64,000 nt of DNA from Roridomyces roridus (lineage: Eukaryota > Basidiomycota > Agaricomycetes > Agaricales > Mycenaceae): contig JARKIF010000015.1 in the NCBI GenBank assembly GCA_029378245.1, positions 1,178,001 through 1,242,000 on the forward strand, read 5' to 3'. Below are positions 33,660-45,356 of the stretch, in pieces. Below the pieces are notes generated by a model. The model searched no databases and was not told the origin of the DNA. It saw nothing but the letters and a program-made list of their open reading frames with translations. A program made the translations under genes and the position numbers. The first letter of the stretch is position 1. Each line of letters begins with the position of its first letter.

Positions 33660-34293
33660 TTACTCGGCCTTGTCTCTGTTCTTTTGAGCCAGTTTTCGCC
33701 GTTCCATCTCCTGTCGCGTCATCTGCGTTCCAAGGATGTAGTCCCAGTGAACAAAGAACGGCTGGGCAAAGTTATATTTCATGCCAATCATCTACGACGG
33801 GTCAGGGAATAGATAACAGAGGTACTACGGTGAGACGGACCTGGTGATGTATATCGTGATAGTCGGCGTTGTTGGAAGTCAGAAGTTGGAGCGGGTCGAA
33901 CGGCAGCTTGTACCCGCAATGGTCATCGACCGTTTTAAGGGTTGCGATGCAAAAGAGGAGCGCCGCTTGGCGGGTGCGCATGCCGGAGAGACTCTGTGAA
34001 ATGACCCCTCCAAGCGAATCGATGAAGAAGCCCTCCACAGGGTGGTTATACAGCGCGCCGAAGGCATACGTCACAGTAAGCTGATGGTGCACTGAGTGGA
34101 GATGCCGATACAGAAACTTGTTCTTATGCAGGCCCCGATGAGTAAAGTATTGCCAAGTGTCCATGACAAAGCTAGTGAACGTCAGAATGAGGCCTCAACG
34201 AAAGCAATCGGACGCACATGGCGAGCATGAGCTGGAACATGGGTATGCCCCACCAAACGATGCACCATTCCTCCCAAAATCCCTCTACCCATT
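33660..34293 (-). pseudogene. Fatty acid hydroxylase (SUR2-like), N-terminally truncated
   Basis: Exons up to 34218, 34171-33841 and 33791-33660 encode the C-terminal two-thirds of a di-iron hydroxylase of the sterol desaturase / sphinganine C4-hydroxylase type. The histidine boxes are visible: HRGLHKNKFLYRH, HSVHHQ and HDIHHQ, with YAFGALYNHPVEGFFID and TVDDHCGYKLPFDPLQ between them. The protein ends with QEMERRKLAQKNRDKAE. The expected N-terminal membrane segments are absent; going upstream the frame runs into the 3' end of the F-box gene that stops at 34294. Known relatives hydroxylate long-chain bases or fatty acids in the endoplasmic reticulum. This copy is probably a remnant, unless an alternative upstream exon exists. 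Confidence 0.7.
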
Positions 34294-35857
34294 CTATGCA
34301 ACCCTGCACGACTCGACGAGGAAACGAGACCCCGCCTCCGCATCGAGATACTCGATGTCAAATCCTTCTTTGTGCAAGTGCCCGATGGCGCCCATCACCA
34401 ACTTGTGCGGATTCAAAACAATCTCACGGCTGCTGGCGAAAAGTCGCACAGAACGAAGGCGCCTATGGCTGTAATCCGAATGCAGCTTGCGAGATTGAAT
34501 CATCCGGAAAAAACCCCTCGCTCCATGAAAAATCGGTCAAGGGATAGCACCAACCCAACGCGAAGGACGTGAGGTTCGGACACACGGTCGATTTGGGGTT
34601 CATCGTCAGCGCGTCGAAAAGGGGACCAATGCCAGGGATTAGAGCGGATTTGGTGGTCATGCGCACGACAAAGTGTTCCAACGCGGGACATGCGGTGAGA
34701 AGTGGTATGAGCGCGTAGAGGTATGAACAGTGGGTCATGACGAGGGTCGTCAGCTGAGTCGAGGACCTATCAATGAAGGGGATGACAGTTGGACCTGGAG
34801 TTGGAAGAGATAATGCGTGGAGGGATGGTGTCGTGATGTACGCCAAAAAATCCGCGTTGACGACGTTGAGCCGGCGGAGGAAGGGAAGAACGGCATTGTC
34901 GGCGCTATCGAGACTGATTTTGGTGTCGTTAAAGGTAGTGATGCTGCCCTCAATCAACCGGGGAGTGTAGCGCAGGATTTCAAGGTGCTGGGGAACCCAA
35001 AAGGCTCCGGTATAATGGGTGAGCTGCGACCAAGGGATGGACGACTTGAGGGAAGAATTATAGCGAACGTTGGTGAAGTGAATGCGGTGAAGGCGTGGTG
35101 CACCGGAGAACATGTCCCATTGGGCGTTAAGGTATCCATGAGTGGCGTGCACCTCCACTTCCTTCAATGAGGAGAGACGGTGTTTGGTCCAGCGTAAGAG
35201 TTCGAGTATTTCTTCGCCGAGCTCGGCCGTACAACGAATCGTGAGGGATTCCCAGCGGGAAGAAAACGGAAGTAGCATTTCCAGGCCGAATGTGTCTCCG
35301 TTGCAAGCGGCCGGTGCTACCGAATGCAATGAGATTCGGAGAGGCACGCTGCCCGTGAGACGGAGCTGGGTCTTCATCATCGCACGAGGATATAGGGTCG
35401 TGTTGTCGAAGCCATGGAGTATACTGAATGAGCGCCACAGAAAAGGGCACGAAAGAGTAATCGCCCTCCACAAACGGCAAGTATGAGAGAGTTTCCAAGG
35501 AGGCTGGTCCACTACGTGGCCGTGGATCGTCCGGGTGCTGGGTAACAAGGCGATGATCTCGTAGAGCAGCTCCAGTAGAAGACGCCGCACGGGAGAAAGC
35601 ACCTTCTTGTACTGATCTGCTCGTGAGACGAGAATCTCTCGTTCCGCTATCAGCTGGTCCATCCTCGCCCGAAGCGCGTCGATTTGAGCGTCCAGCGCGT
35701 CTACGCGAGTGCCAGTCTCTTGAATGTATCGTTGTATTTCGACAACCTCGGAGTCGAGGGGAGCGATGTTGCTTCGGAAAAGATATTCGTGAACGGGGTC
35801 AAAGGAGTCGGGTAGCGCGCGGGAGTCGCCTTCAGCCACAGGGACGATGCAAGCCAT
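34294..35857 (-). pseudogene. F-box/LRR protein with a frameshift
   Basis: The gene starts at MACIVPVAEGDSRALPD (35857). It has a coiled coil (RVDALDAQIDALRARMDQLIAERE), the F-box-like helix SPVRRLLLELLYEIIALLP, the PPWKLSHTCRLWRAITLSCPFLWRSF motif and about 300 residues of irregular leucine-rich repeats. The frame ends early at 34463. The family ending continues in another frame: MIQSRKLHSDYSHRRLRSV to EGFDIEYLDAEAGSRFLVES, stopping at 34294. The shift falls in a run of six T on the coding strand (EGFF region, near 34507-34512), where the paralogue at 45357 implies five. It is either a real lesion or a homopolymer sequencing error; with one base fewer the protein would be about 520 aa and complete. 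Confidence 0.75.
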
Positions 35858-37755
35858 GAGACTAGGAAAGAAGTCAGACCAAGCAGCGGAGAGCTCGCCA
35901 GGAATTACATGGGCTACGCGAGTTGAGAGGACGGAGCGCGGGTGTCACGGTTGAGAGCAAGAGGGTGTTTGGCCGTGACAAACACTCTCAGGCTTTACTT
36001 GGTCTTGACTCTTCACCACTGCGCTCTCGCAGCTCACGCTACTTTGTGGCTCGATTCTTGTTTCTGGCCCGCCCGTGATGAGGTGGAGAGGAATGCAAGG
36101 GTCGGATTGCGATTACTTGACGGTGCGTGCTTGCTTGTCGAGCCCCAGCATGAGCTTGACTTGCGAGCAGTCGGTTACCTTCGCATCCTTGTTCGTGAAG
36201 TCCGTATTTCCATGTGAGCTTCTCTCACTTTCTGCCGACGGCCTGCGTTTTTTCAGCTGCAAAGAGACCAGTTCTCCACCCCCACTCGGAGCTGTAGCTT
36301 CTTCTACGCTACTATCCGCTGCATAATCCCCGTGGGATGCGGCTCGCCCGAGGCCTACTCTCTTCCCTGGGGATATCTGGCCCTCGCACGGGCAGGGACG
36401 ACTTGGTCGGCTCTGGCCTGCTTTTACGGCGGTGTCGGATGTCGGGGCATACGGCAATGATGATATGGAGGATGTCTTCCTTCGGGGACAAAATTGGGAG
36501 GATTCCAACTACAAGAGTGCATGCCGCCGCTGCTTGCGTGCATCGTCTCTTTCTCGTGCTCCCTCCGTGCTACCCCGTCGCCCGACCTTGGTGTCTCCGT
36601 GCGGCGGCTCGTCTTCCCTTCCCCGTGTGTCTGTGTCCTCCGACTGCGTGCTCTCCCTGGCGACCTCCACCCATCCGCGACCCACACTGACGAATCGTTA
36701 GGGAAGGCCACAAGTATATGACTCCGCACGATGGTCATTGGCCTCAGCCATGTTACCTCGGGGCAGAGCTCAGTCTCATCATCAAGGTGCGAGTCTCATT
36801 TACTGCCTCCTTATTCGATTTACATTCCGCGTCGTGTGGCGGCCGCCTTGCAGAGGCGAGAGTCGGCCCACGTCGACTCACGAAATTTTGCGCGGCTTAC
36901 ATACATCACTTGTCACACTTTTTCTTTTTGCGGCGCCGCTTTGCATGGGAGAGGCATACTCTTGCGCGGGGCTTCTATGACGCTTGAAGCTTCCCTGCGG
37001 TTCTCTTGACTTCCTGGGACGTCGTGGCGGACTTGCAGTTCGCCGGCCAAGCATCTACTTTCATTTGCATCTGGTCTCTAAGACCGTCCTTGACCTCTGT
37101 CTACATCTCCTCTCCTCTTTTCTATCCTGCTGAATCCCCTCTTTTTATATCTTCCATCGTGCCATAGCGATCGCGATCGCGACCTCCCGGGCGGCGAGAC
37201 AAGTCGTGTCTTCCGCTCCGCAGCGCGCGCATGCAGGCACAGTGTATTGGAACTTGGAGAGGGGACTCTGGTATGGGCTACACGAGGCAGCCGGCGTCCG
37301 CGCCGAGTATGGACGCAGCGTGCGCGTCCCGTTGCATGGCAGTGGCTCTGAGCTGTTGTCCGTCTTTTGATTTCATTCGTTGCTAGTCCTATTGGTGAAG
37401 GTGCAATGTATTTGTGTACAAGGACATCTGGCAATTGTATACGCAATGCAACCTCGACTTTTTTGATTTCATGGGGAGAGAATCCATACAACATTGATTG
37501 CAAACTTGAAGTACTAGGACTACTCTGGTATACCTACCTACCAAAGCCCGGGGGTCGGCGCAATGGTCCAGCGATTGCGCTGGCCGCGACTTCAACGATT
37601 TCGACGGCCGTCAAAGGGACTAATTTATAAGCCATTGTGTTGTCATTGAACGGCGAGCTGTGTCCGTTGCATTCGGACTGGAAATAGTAGAAGAAACTAG
37701 AACATGCAGACCAATAATTTGATCAGCGGCGCAGTTTAGGAATCATTGTCCATAC
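35858..37755. other. Intergenic with dispersed repeat
   Basis: No gene is supported. The stretch from about 36530 to 37350 is similar to 41480-42250 (separate entries). It contains a distal copy of the words gacgaatcgtta, gcacgatggtcattggcctc and tttgcggcgccgcttt. Confidence 0.5.
36680..37350 (+). repeat. Dispersed duplication, copy 1
   Basis: Similar in the same orientation to 41625-42240, with substitutions and small indels. Both start near GACGAATCGTTA and run through GTGCGAGTCTCATTTA, TTTTGCGGCGCCGCT and CGACCTCCCGGGCGG. No coding potential is conserved. A shorter related piece occurs near 45010. Confidence 0.65.
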
Positions 37756-38119
37756 TCACTCGTAGAATTTCAAGTCGAGGCCATGCTTCTCCTTGCAATC
37801 ATTCGTCTGGGTGACGTTGATGCCCTTGGTCCCCACACCGACATTATCCGCGCCACCGGCAAATTGAAAGGTGGTGCAAGATCCAGGACTAGCAGTCACC
37901 CGAAAATCGAACTCATTCAGGGTAGTGCTGGATCCAGGCCAGGGCTGCCATCTGAGTTTTATGGTGCAAGTCTGAGTTTGCGTCAGCTGCAAAGTTGGTG
38001 CAAGCGGAGATGGCACGCACATTGTCCCTGGCAGCGAGTTCTGCGAGGTCGGAGGAAGGTGCGGCGTTGGAGCCCACTACGAGCAAGGCCAGGACAGTGA
38101 GCAGCAATTTCAGGGACAT
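37756..38119 (-). CDS. Small secreted protein, unknown function
   Basis: Starts with MSLKLLLTVLALLVVGSNAA, a signal peptide, at 38119. A very short 34-base GT-AG intron (37987-38020) joins ELAARDN to LTQTQTCTIKLRWQPWPG, giving about 110 aa. The mature part has cysteines in TCTI, SCTT and DCKE and a G-rich turn (FAGGADNVGVGTKG). I do not recognise a family beyond a small secreted fungal protein with an even beta pattern. If the short intron is not real, the first frame would instead stop after HYPE at 37913. Frame agreement and the good donor and acceptor favour splicing. Confidence 0.6.
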
Positions 38120-38879
38120 TGTTGTTTGACTGAGTCTCGGTGTCTGGTCTGACGAGGAACATTTGAGCATCCCTTTTATAGTTGATGTCCAATTCCAAGT
38201 CCGCGGACATCCAGATGTCGAATGAACCAAGCAAGTATTGACGGCGATCGTAGCCCACATCAAGGTCCATGCTGAGCTGTCTCACCTCTACGATGCATTC
38301 CTTCGAGTCCCGATCGCGCGAGTTGCCGGTAGGGCCCGCCACCAGCATTTTTACCAGCCGCGCGGGTAGCGGCTTATTGGAGCTCCAAACTCAAGTCCAC
38401 GGACGCGCACATGTCGAGTGAACACCAAGTAAAGGGTACGTGCTGGGCTGTCTCACCTCGTAGTACGATGCATTTTTCACCAGCTGCGGCCCGTGGGTAG
38501 CGGATTGTGGACAATGCCAAGTGGAATGTTGAAAAAGGCCGCGGTTCCCAACGTTGGCATTGCCATATCCGAGACTCCAAGAGACTTCAGTCACAGGCAT
38601 CGGATTAATAGGATAGAAAGATGGGTGGACTTGGAACACGGAGCACATTTTGGGTGTTGAGAGTAAGCCGAGCGTGCCAAGGTTGTGGCCAAACAATCCG
38701 CTTTCGTCCTTACCACCGCTGCACTTCAGGCCGGAGGTCTCAGGCCTCATTTCCGATCCGATCCAATCGACGCAGAGCCCAATCGAACCGACAGTGCAGT
38801 GCCTGTAATTACAAGGAATGTGTGTTGTGGGCAAACATTCAATTTATTCTGGAAATGCAGAGAATATAACGCCATTTCG
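38120..38879. other. Intergenic, part of a segmental duplication
   Basis: No gene is supported. Pieces near 38480-38570 resemble 45200-45270, the 3' flank of the paralogous F-box gene, so the duplication extends beyond the coding sequence. Confidence 0.45.
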
Positions 38880-39561
38880 TTACAGCTGAGCCAGATAAGC
38901 GTCCGCTTCTTCTTTACTAAGATACTCGACGTCCACGCCCTCGCTCTCCAAGCGAGCCATCTCATCCTTGAACGCCTGCGAGACGAGCTGACTCCGGTTG
39001 GTGGCGCTCAATAGGCGAATGGAGCGCAGGCGCTGAGATGGACTGGGACCGCAGCGAGAGCGAATCATACGGAAGAATGATTCTTCTGCGGGGAAGGCGG
39101 AGGTCTCCCACCAGAATCATATCTTGCGGAAAGAGAGCGGGGAATTCTGCAGCTGTGAGCGTGAATGAGCGCCACAGGAACGGACACCCCAAAGCCGTTT
39201 CTCTCCACGACCTGCAGATATGACCCAGGGTCCACGGAGGCTGTCTTATCGTTTTGTCCTCGATTTTTCGGGTGAAGGGCACCAATTTGAGGATCTCGGC
39301 AACAAGTTCCGGTGGGAGACGGCGTATGGGTGAAAGGACTGCGCGATACCGCTGAGTATGACAGACGAGATCGTCTCGTTCGCGAACAACTTTTGCTAGC
39401 GCCGTCTGCAGAATGTCGATCTGAGCATTCAACGCGTCTAGCCGGGGTTGAGGGTCCGCGATGAGCCGTTTAATGTACGGGATTTCGGATTCGAGTGGAC
39501 AGAGGTTGCTGGTCAGCAGCTCGTTCCGAATCGAATGGGGAGAGTTGTTCGTCGGGGGCAT
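38880..39561 (-). pseudogene. F-box/LRR pseudogene with internal deletion
   Basis: From the start (MPPTNNSPHSIRNELL) through the coiled coil, the F-box helix (SPIRRLPPELVAEILKLVPF) and QPPWTLGHICRSWRETALG, the gene parallels the one at 45357-46883. At about 39115 it jumps from the region after LWRSFTLT to the last 60 codons. FWWETSAFPAEESFFRMI and the C-terminal EGVDVEYLSKEEADAYLAQL are read in a different frame from the N-terminal part. By comparison with the paralogue about 860 bases, the whole LRR section, are missing. The short remaining protein has no substrate-binding domain. Confidence 0.85.
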
Positions 39562-42500
39562 CCTCGCACTGTTGGTCAGGTCCACAGCGGTACCGCATTG
39601 AAAGCAAAGCATCGTCCTGTATAGAAGGAGTTAATGAAGCCGTCGAAGGTTTGGTCGGGGAAATTACAGACGATGGTGGCAAGATGGTGGTGAGGGGCAA
39701 CAGCAACCGGTGCTGTGGCAAACAAGGCACGCGACTTGTCTTCGACCATCACCACTGGCACGACGCCAAGCCGACTCTCATACGGCCACTGTGCCCAACT
39801 CGTCGCTGAGCATGGATCCCAGACTTGCTTCGACGCACGCCCCGACCGCGGGGAGCTTTGGGAGATAGAGTAGTCAATCGGTCCACTTTTCCGAATCCTG
39901 ACCGCTCTCTGTTCTTCTCCACATAATAACTGTAACTCACGCTGACGATCGTCTTCTTAGGCATGAAGTGTCCATTACTTACGCTTTCCGGAGAGTGCCG
40001 TACGCTCCTCGCGGTCTCCCGCTACTCAAGCTCGAGGTGTGTTAGCGTCCATTTCCTTGGCCGCATGCGACATATGCAGGATGTCCTGCGGGGACAAGAT
40101 TGGGGAGCTTTCACTCTTCTAGCGAGCAGCAACAAGGGCGGGCGTTACTTTCCCTCCCTGCATGCATCGTCGCTTTCTCGTGTTCCTGCGTGCTACCCTG
40201 TGAGGCTACCTGCTTTGAAGGGCCATTGCTTGCGCATGGCAATCCGAGTCTGGGTGTTTAATCTGGGACCACACTGGGACACAGGCTCAACAAGAGGTGA
40301 AACCACCGAGTGAAGTCGGCGGGGTAGGTGGACGAGAAACGGTAAAGCTGAGAGCGTGACCAAAGCACAACTTTGTGCAGACATTGGGAATTCACGGGTG
40401 CGTGCGTGGTAGTGAGAAGCAAGAGGTGTCAACGGAACTGTCATCGGCTGTCAAACAGATTCAATCCGGGCCAGGCTCCGTTCCGTTTCCGTTGACATGT
40501 TGTTGACCGTCGGCAAACCATCGGTGGAGATCGTAACAGATCCATGCGCAGAGAGTAAGAGCAAATGACTGAGAGGCTCCCAAAAAGAGCCAAAAGATCC
40601 CTATAATTACCATAAATAGAAATCAAACTCCCGCACGACATTGACGTCATCGAAAAAAATGGACCCCATTCTCGCGGGAAACGGGCCGATAAGACCGAGC
40701 TTAAAAATAAATTTTTAAGACTCGGAACGGAGTTCTTGATGTAGAAGTCGTAGACACGGAGATTCCGAGTGTTGCAGATTCGTCGTAAACACGAGGCTTG
40801 AGTCGATAAATCTATAATATTCAGAATGCTAATCTACTGGCTACAAAATGAACCATTTATACCTACAAGGGTGGTCCGTGCGCCACCCACCTCATCAGCA
40901 ACTTGACACCCTCTTTTCTGGGCACCTCGAGACCTTTTCTGGTGCTTTTTCCACTTTCGTCTTTTTCTGGCACTTTCCGCTGGACTTTCCTGCCTCGGTA
41001 TGTCTTCGTTCCGCCGCCGGATGATCCTCGGTCTGAGTTTTGACTCAGCAGTATGATCACGGGTCCCGCGCCGTTGTTGGATGTTACCCTACACCTTGTT
41101 CGCATTAAGTAGATTTGTACCTTCGATAGTGCTCCATCTAATATATTTCAATGTCTGCCCTCATTGGTGTATCATGAGCAGGGCAGCTTCTGGAGTGCTT
41201 TTTGCTACGACCACACCGCTTTTCTGGGAGGAAAAAGCGCTTTTTTACGCAAACGGACCTAGCTTAAAAAAGTGGCTAGGTGCTTTTTCCTCTTTCGCAC
41301 TTTTGCGTCTTTTTGGCTCGAAAAAAGCCAGAAAAGACGCAAAAGCTGAAGTTGTCAAGTTGCTGATGCTGACCGCTGCGCCGCAGGTTGAACCAGTGTT
41401 CAACTGTGCCCGCAGTTGGCGCGCAGCGGGAAGCTGTACAGTTTGCTGTGCTGATCGCCGTGATCGCCGAATGTGATCCTTACATACCCCGTCGCGCGAC
41501 CTCGGTGTCTCCGCGACGGCTCTCCCTCCCTTCCCCACTTGTCTTTGTCTTGCTCCTATAGACGACAACTCCCCTTTCCTCCCGACTGCTCTCCCTCCCT
41601 CTACCCATCCGCAATTCACACTGACGAATCGTTAAGCGCAAGTATATGACTCCACACGATGGTCATTGGTCTCGCCTATGGTACCTCGGTCTTATCATCA
41701 AGGTGCGAGTCTCATTTATTGGCTCCTTATTCGATTTATATCTCGCATCTGTTTGGCGGCCGTCTTGCGGAGGCGAGAGTCGACCGGCGTCGAATCGAAA
41801 ATTTTTGCACGGCTGACATAATACCATCACTTTTTCTTTTTGCGGCGCCGCTGTGGATGGGAGAGGCATACTCTTGCGGGGGCTTCGGCGCCTGAAGTTG
41901 ACCCTCACCTTCCTCTGCGGTTCTCTTCACTTACTGGGACGTCGTGGCGGACCTGCAGTTCGCCGCCCAATTTTGCCTTGGCATCCGGTCTCTAAGACCG
42001 TCCTTGACCTCTGTCTACGTGTCCTCTCCTCTTTCCTCTCCTGCTGCATCCCCTCTTTGCATATCTCACATCGTGCTCATGGCGACCTCCCGGGCGGTGA
42101 GGCGAGTCGCGTCTTCCGCTCCGCCGCGCGTGCATGCAGGCACAATGGTCTGCACGAGGCAGCCGGCCTCCGCGCCACGTGTGGACGCAGCGTGCGTGTC
42201 TCGTTGCATGGTTGCATGGCAATGGCTTCAAGCTGTTGTCCATCTTGAGATTTCACGCGAAATAAGCTCTCAGGTCAGCAACACAGGGATCATTTTGCCG
42301 ATTGTTCCAGTCGATCCGGCTGCAGCCGAGGCGCAGTGATAGATGAAATTTTGAGGCACTGCAGAAAATATTTGATGGCAGCTGCGGCTTGCACTCGGCA
42401 ACATCAGTGGTTGATCTATCAAAGTGACTCCCAATTCCTGCGAGGTCTTCCATTCATGCACGAAGTTTTCTGGGTAGCCCTTTGGCTCCCGTCTTTCGGA

Positions 42501-42814
42501 ATCTTGCAAGATTTCCTGCAATAAAGTGATCTTGAAAGGAGACAGCGTAACTTCCACAACTTTGAAACTTTCAAGGGGCTTACAGAAACTGCCGCACTGG
42601 TGCCGCAGCAGTTACTGGACCGCGTGTTATTCATATACGTTTGGACGTCCGGGTATTCTTGTGGAGCGTATAATGTCGGAATTTTCTTTTCATAATGAGA
42701 TGCTACTCAATTGAGCCAAGTTCTAACCACCCGTATATAGCAGTAGCCTCCACAGCGTGTTCACTCTTTCGAGTGATCCACCATTCGACTTCCTCGATTT
42801 TCCAAAGGTGCGAA
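39562..42814. other. Intergenic, repeats, no recognised gene
   Basis: 39562-39960 matches the 5' flank of the F-box gene at 45357 (46884-47290), so it is part of the same duplication. 41480-42250 is the second copy of the dispersed repeat from 36.5-37.35 kb. The rest (40-41.4 kb, 42.3-42.8 kb) shows no gene I can support. Confidence 0.5.
41625..42240 (+). repeat. Dispersed duplication, copy 2
   Basis: The counterpart of 36680-37350, in the same orientation. It shows the same order of words with scattered differences and no shared open frame. Confidence 0.65.
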
Positions 42815-44461
42815 TCATGCATGACCATACAACCCATTCACATCCGGCATATCCCACTCGTGGGCCGAGGGATCCCACACATACGACGAATCGTTCGACC
42901 GCGAGTCCAAATACACCTCAAGGTTGTGTTGGGGTTGTTGATATAGTAGACTGACCTTGAGGCCGGCGGCGATCTGCAGGTCCAGAGTAGGGAGGATGTC
43001 GACCTGAGACCTGCGGTCGAATTGCACGGCGATCTCCTTTAGATGAGTGATGTGGTCTGGAGCGGCATCGATATTGGGATGTGTACGTGCGAGGACAAAG
43101 GCGAGAAGATCTTCATCCGAGAAGGCATGGACACTGAGCAATTTGAGGCGTTGAAGCTGGGGGCAGATGGTAGTCGAAGTGGGATTGGGAGTGAGCATGG
43201 ACACCAACCGCCCGTCGCGCTGTCGTAGAGCGCCCGGAGTTCGCGGCTCCCCTCGGAGCGTCAACTCGCGCAGTGTGGGCACGGCGCGGAGGACTGCCAT
43301 GAGAGTGTCACCCGAGATCGCTGTCAGCTCGAGACGAAGGCACTCGAGATGATTGGACCGAGACGCTAAACGGACAAGGGGATTCGGCGTCTCCAGGCTA
43401 GGCACTCGGTGGAGTACACAGGAGAGAATACGCAGCTGTGGGGCGTTGACGCAGCACACCAAACCCCACGCGGTACCACCCACGGAGAGCTGACGTAGAT
43501 GCGGCAGATCGCAGGGAGGGTGTGGCTGCGGATCCATGGTGAAATGAAAGTCCACGCTCAGATTCTCGAGGCGAGAGCACTGCCGCAACGCGGGCAGAAC
43601 GAGGTTGAACGCAGGCATTTGGTCATTTTGAGCAGACACGAGCGTCAAGTGGCAAAGAGACTCCCAATGGATCGGGAGAGACGCCGGGAGCTCTGCCACC
43701 TGGAGAGACAACGCTCTGAGACCATGCGCGCCGAGGAAAGGTATCCCATCATCCCAGCGATCTATCGCAGCTGAACGGAGCATCTTCACATCCTCGGGAG
43801 CAACTTCTGCCAAGGGTGTGATATCAAACTCCTGCGCTATACTAAATCGCACGGAACCCCAGCGAGGTGCGAATTTAATGAGGGTATCCAGGAACGTCTT
43901 GCATGCGGAGCGGTGTAGCTCCATAGCGTTGCTATCGACACGCCTGAAGAATGGGCGGCCTTGGACGAAAGAGATGGACAACGGGAGGGCGCCTGACCGG
44001 GAAAGCCAGGCGTTCGCCGCGTCATTCATCCTGTCCACCCTCGTGTTGTCCTGCATGACCGGCAGGCCAATGATGTGAAGAGTTGCCCAAAGGCGCGGGG
44101 TGGACAAGGCCAAGTTCCTCCACCGGCGTGTAACGTGGCAGAGTAGTATCGGAGTGTCGGACGCCCTCAAAGTGGCGTTTCCTTTGGAGGGGAGCGACGC
44201 GATGAATATTTCTCGGAGGATATCATCCGGGAGCCGACGAACGGGAGACACCAAGGCGAGATGTGAGTGAATGAACTCGTTCAACTGGTTGCGCGTCGCA
44301 GTGAGGTCGTCTAGTTGGGCCTGCAATCGGATGATTTCTTGCGTCAGAACCTCGGCTTCCACTTGAGGACCGGCCAGAAAGTCGCGCACACGGCCGCATT
44401 CGGCGTCAGACAGGACATCGTTGGTATATAGGGAGATTTTGAAGGGAGATTGCCTCTCCAT
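42815..44461 (-). CDS. F-box protein, intact
   Basis: A single exon of about 548 aa from MERQSPFKISLYTNDVL (a start at 44467 or 44509 is also open). A coiled coil (EVLTQEIIRLQAQLDDLTATR) leads into the F-box SPVRRLPDDILREIFIASLP and then TPILLCHVTRRWRNLALSTPRLWATL. This is the classic arrangement of the large agaric F-box family. The C-terminal 400 residues are leucine-rich (LRALSLQVAELP, LPHLRQLSVGGTAW, LECLRLELTAI). It probably acts as a substrate adaptor of an SCF ubiquitin ligase. The sequence differs from the 34-46-kb paralogues, lacking their PPW...GHIC motif and terminal DVEYL block, so it belongs to another subfamily. Confidence 0.85.
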   Translation of the reverse strand: MERQSPFKISLYTNDVLSDAECGRVRDFLAGPQVEAEVLTQEIIRLQAQLDDLTATRNQLNEFIHSHLALVSPVRRLPDDILREIFIASLPSKGNATLRASDTPILLCHVTRRWRNLALSTPRLWATLHIIGLPVMQDNTRVDRMNDAANAWLSRSGALPLSISFVQGRPFFRRVDSNAMELHRSACKTFLDTLIKFAPRWGSVRFSIAQEFDITPLAEVAPEDVKMLRSAAIDRWDDGIPFLGAHGLRALSLQVAELPASLPIHWESLCHLTLVSAQNDQMPAFNLVLPALRQCSRLENLSVDFHFTMDPQPHPPCDLPHLRQLSVGGTAWGLVCCVNAPQLRILSCVLHRVPSLETPNPLVRLASRSNHLECLRLELTAISGDTLMAVLRAVPTLRELTLRGEPRTPGALRQRDGRLVSMLTPNPTSTTICPQLQRLKLLSVHAFSDEDLLAFVLARTHPNIDAAPDHITHLKEIAVQFDRRSQVDILPTLDLQIAAGLKVSLLYQQPQHNLEVYLDSRSNDSSYVWDPSAHEWDMPDVNGLYGHA

Positions 44462-45356
44462 ATTCATCTGCCCTCCAAAGATAAGTGTGGCTGGAGAGAC
44501 GCGGTACACTTACACGCACCTGATACTTCTAGAAGCACGCACAAATGCGCAGCAATCTCAGTTACAAGACAGGCTGCCGGTGGTGGTTTTCGACAAGGAG
44601 ACGTGGCGTCATGATCCGGAGCCGTCGCGCCATAGCGGTGCAGGGCCTGTTTTTATCTCTTGCTCTTGACAAGCTCCCTGCTCTTCCGTCGTGATGCAGC
44701 CTCGCGAGCATGGACGGCGTCTGGCGGTCCTTGATGCGGCGACATGTAACCGTTTATGACGCGGAATCATTCTGGCGGCTCTGGCCTTGTACTCCGGAAT
44801 CCAGCCCCGCGTGCGCGACCAGCTTCTAGTCACGCTGGAGGCTGGGATACTACCTGTGATCTACGCGACTCACCACGTCGCGTGGCCTTGGTGTCTCCGT
44901 GCATGCGCAGTGGCGGCTCGCCTTGCCCTCCCCCTTGCCCCAGTCTTACTCGACGACTCCCTTTCTTTCCCGACTGTGTGCTATCCCTCGTTCTATCCGC
45001 AACGCACACTGACGAATCGTTAGGGACGGCCATTATACTCATGACTCCCACGATGGGCGTCCGTTCCTTGTCGAATCATCATCGCGCGAGTTGTCCGTAA
45101 CGGCCCGCGGGCACAAGTATTTTACCACACTTCCAGGCTGCTGCATGCCCAGACTTCTACAACAACTGGCCAAGGTATGACAGATACCTTGAAGCCGCGC
45201 GGGTAGCGGTTTGTTGCCAAGTTGGAATTTTGAAAGGCCGCGGATCCCGACGTTGGCGATACCATTTCACTTGCTATGTGCAGTACATATTCACTTTCAA
45301 TCAAATATTTCAAGGCGAACAAAGCTACGAATTAAATGTAGAAAGTGGACATTACA
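44462..45356. other. Intergenic, nothing recognised
   Basis: No gene is supported. Contains a short piece of the dispersed repeat near 44880-45060 (ending gacgaatcgttagggacggcc). Confidence 0.45.

Noticed and set aside
42253..42557. 95-codon minus-strand frame with regular composition
   Set aside because: Looks protein-like in part but has no recognisable family, no clear start context and no neighbouring exon.
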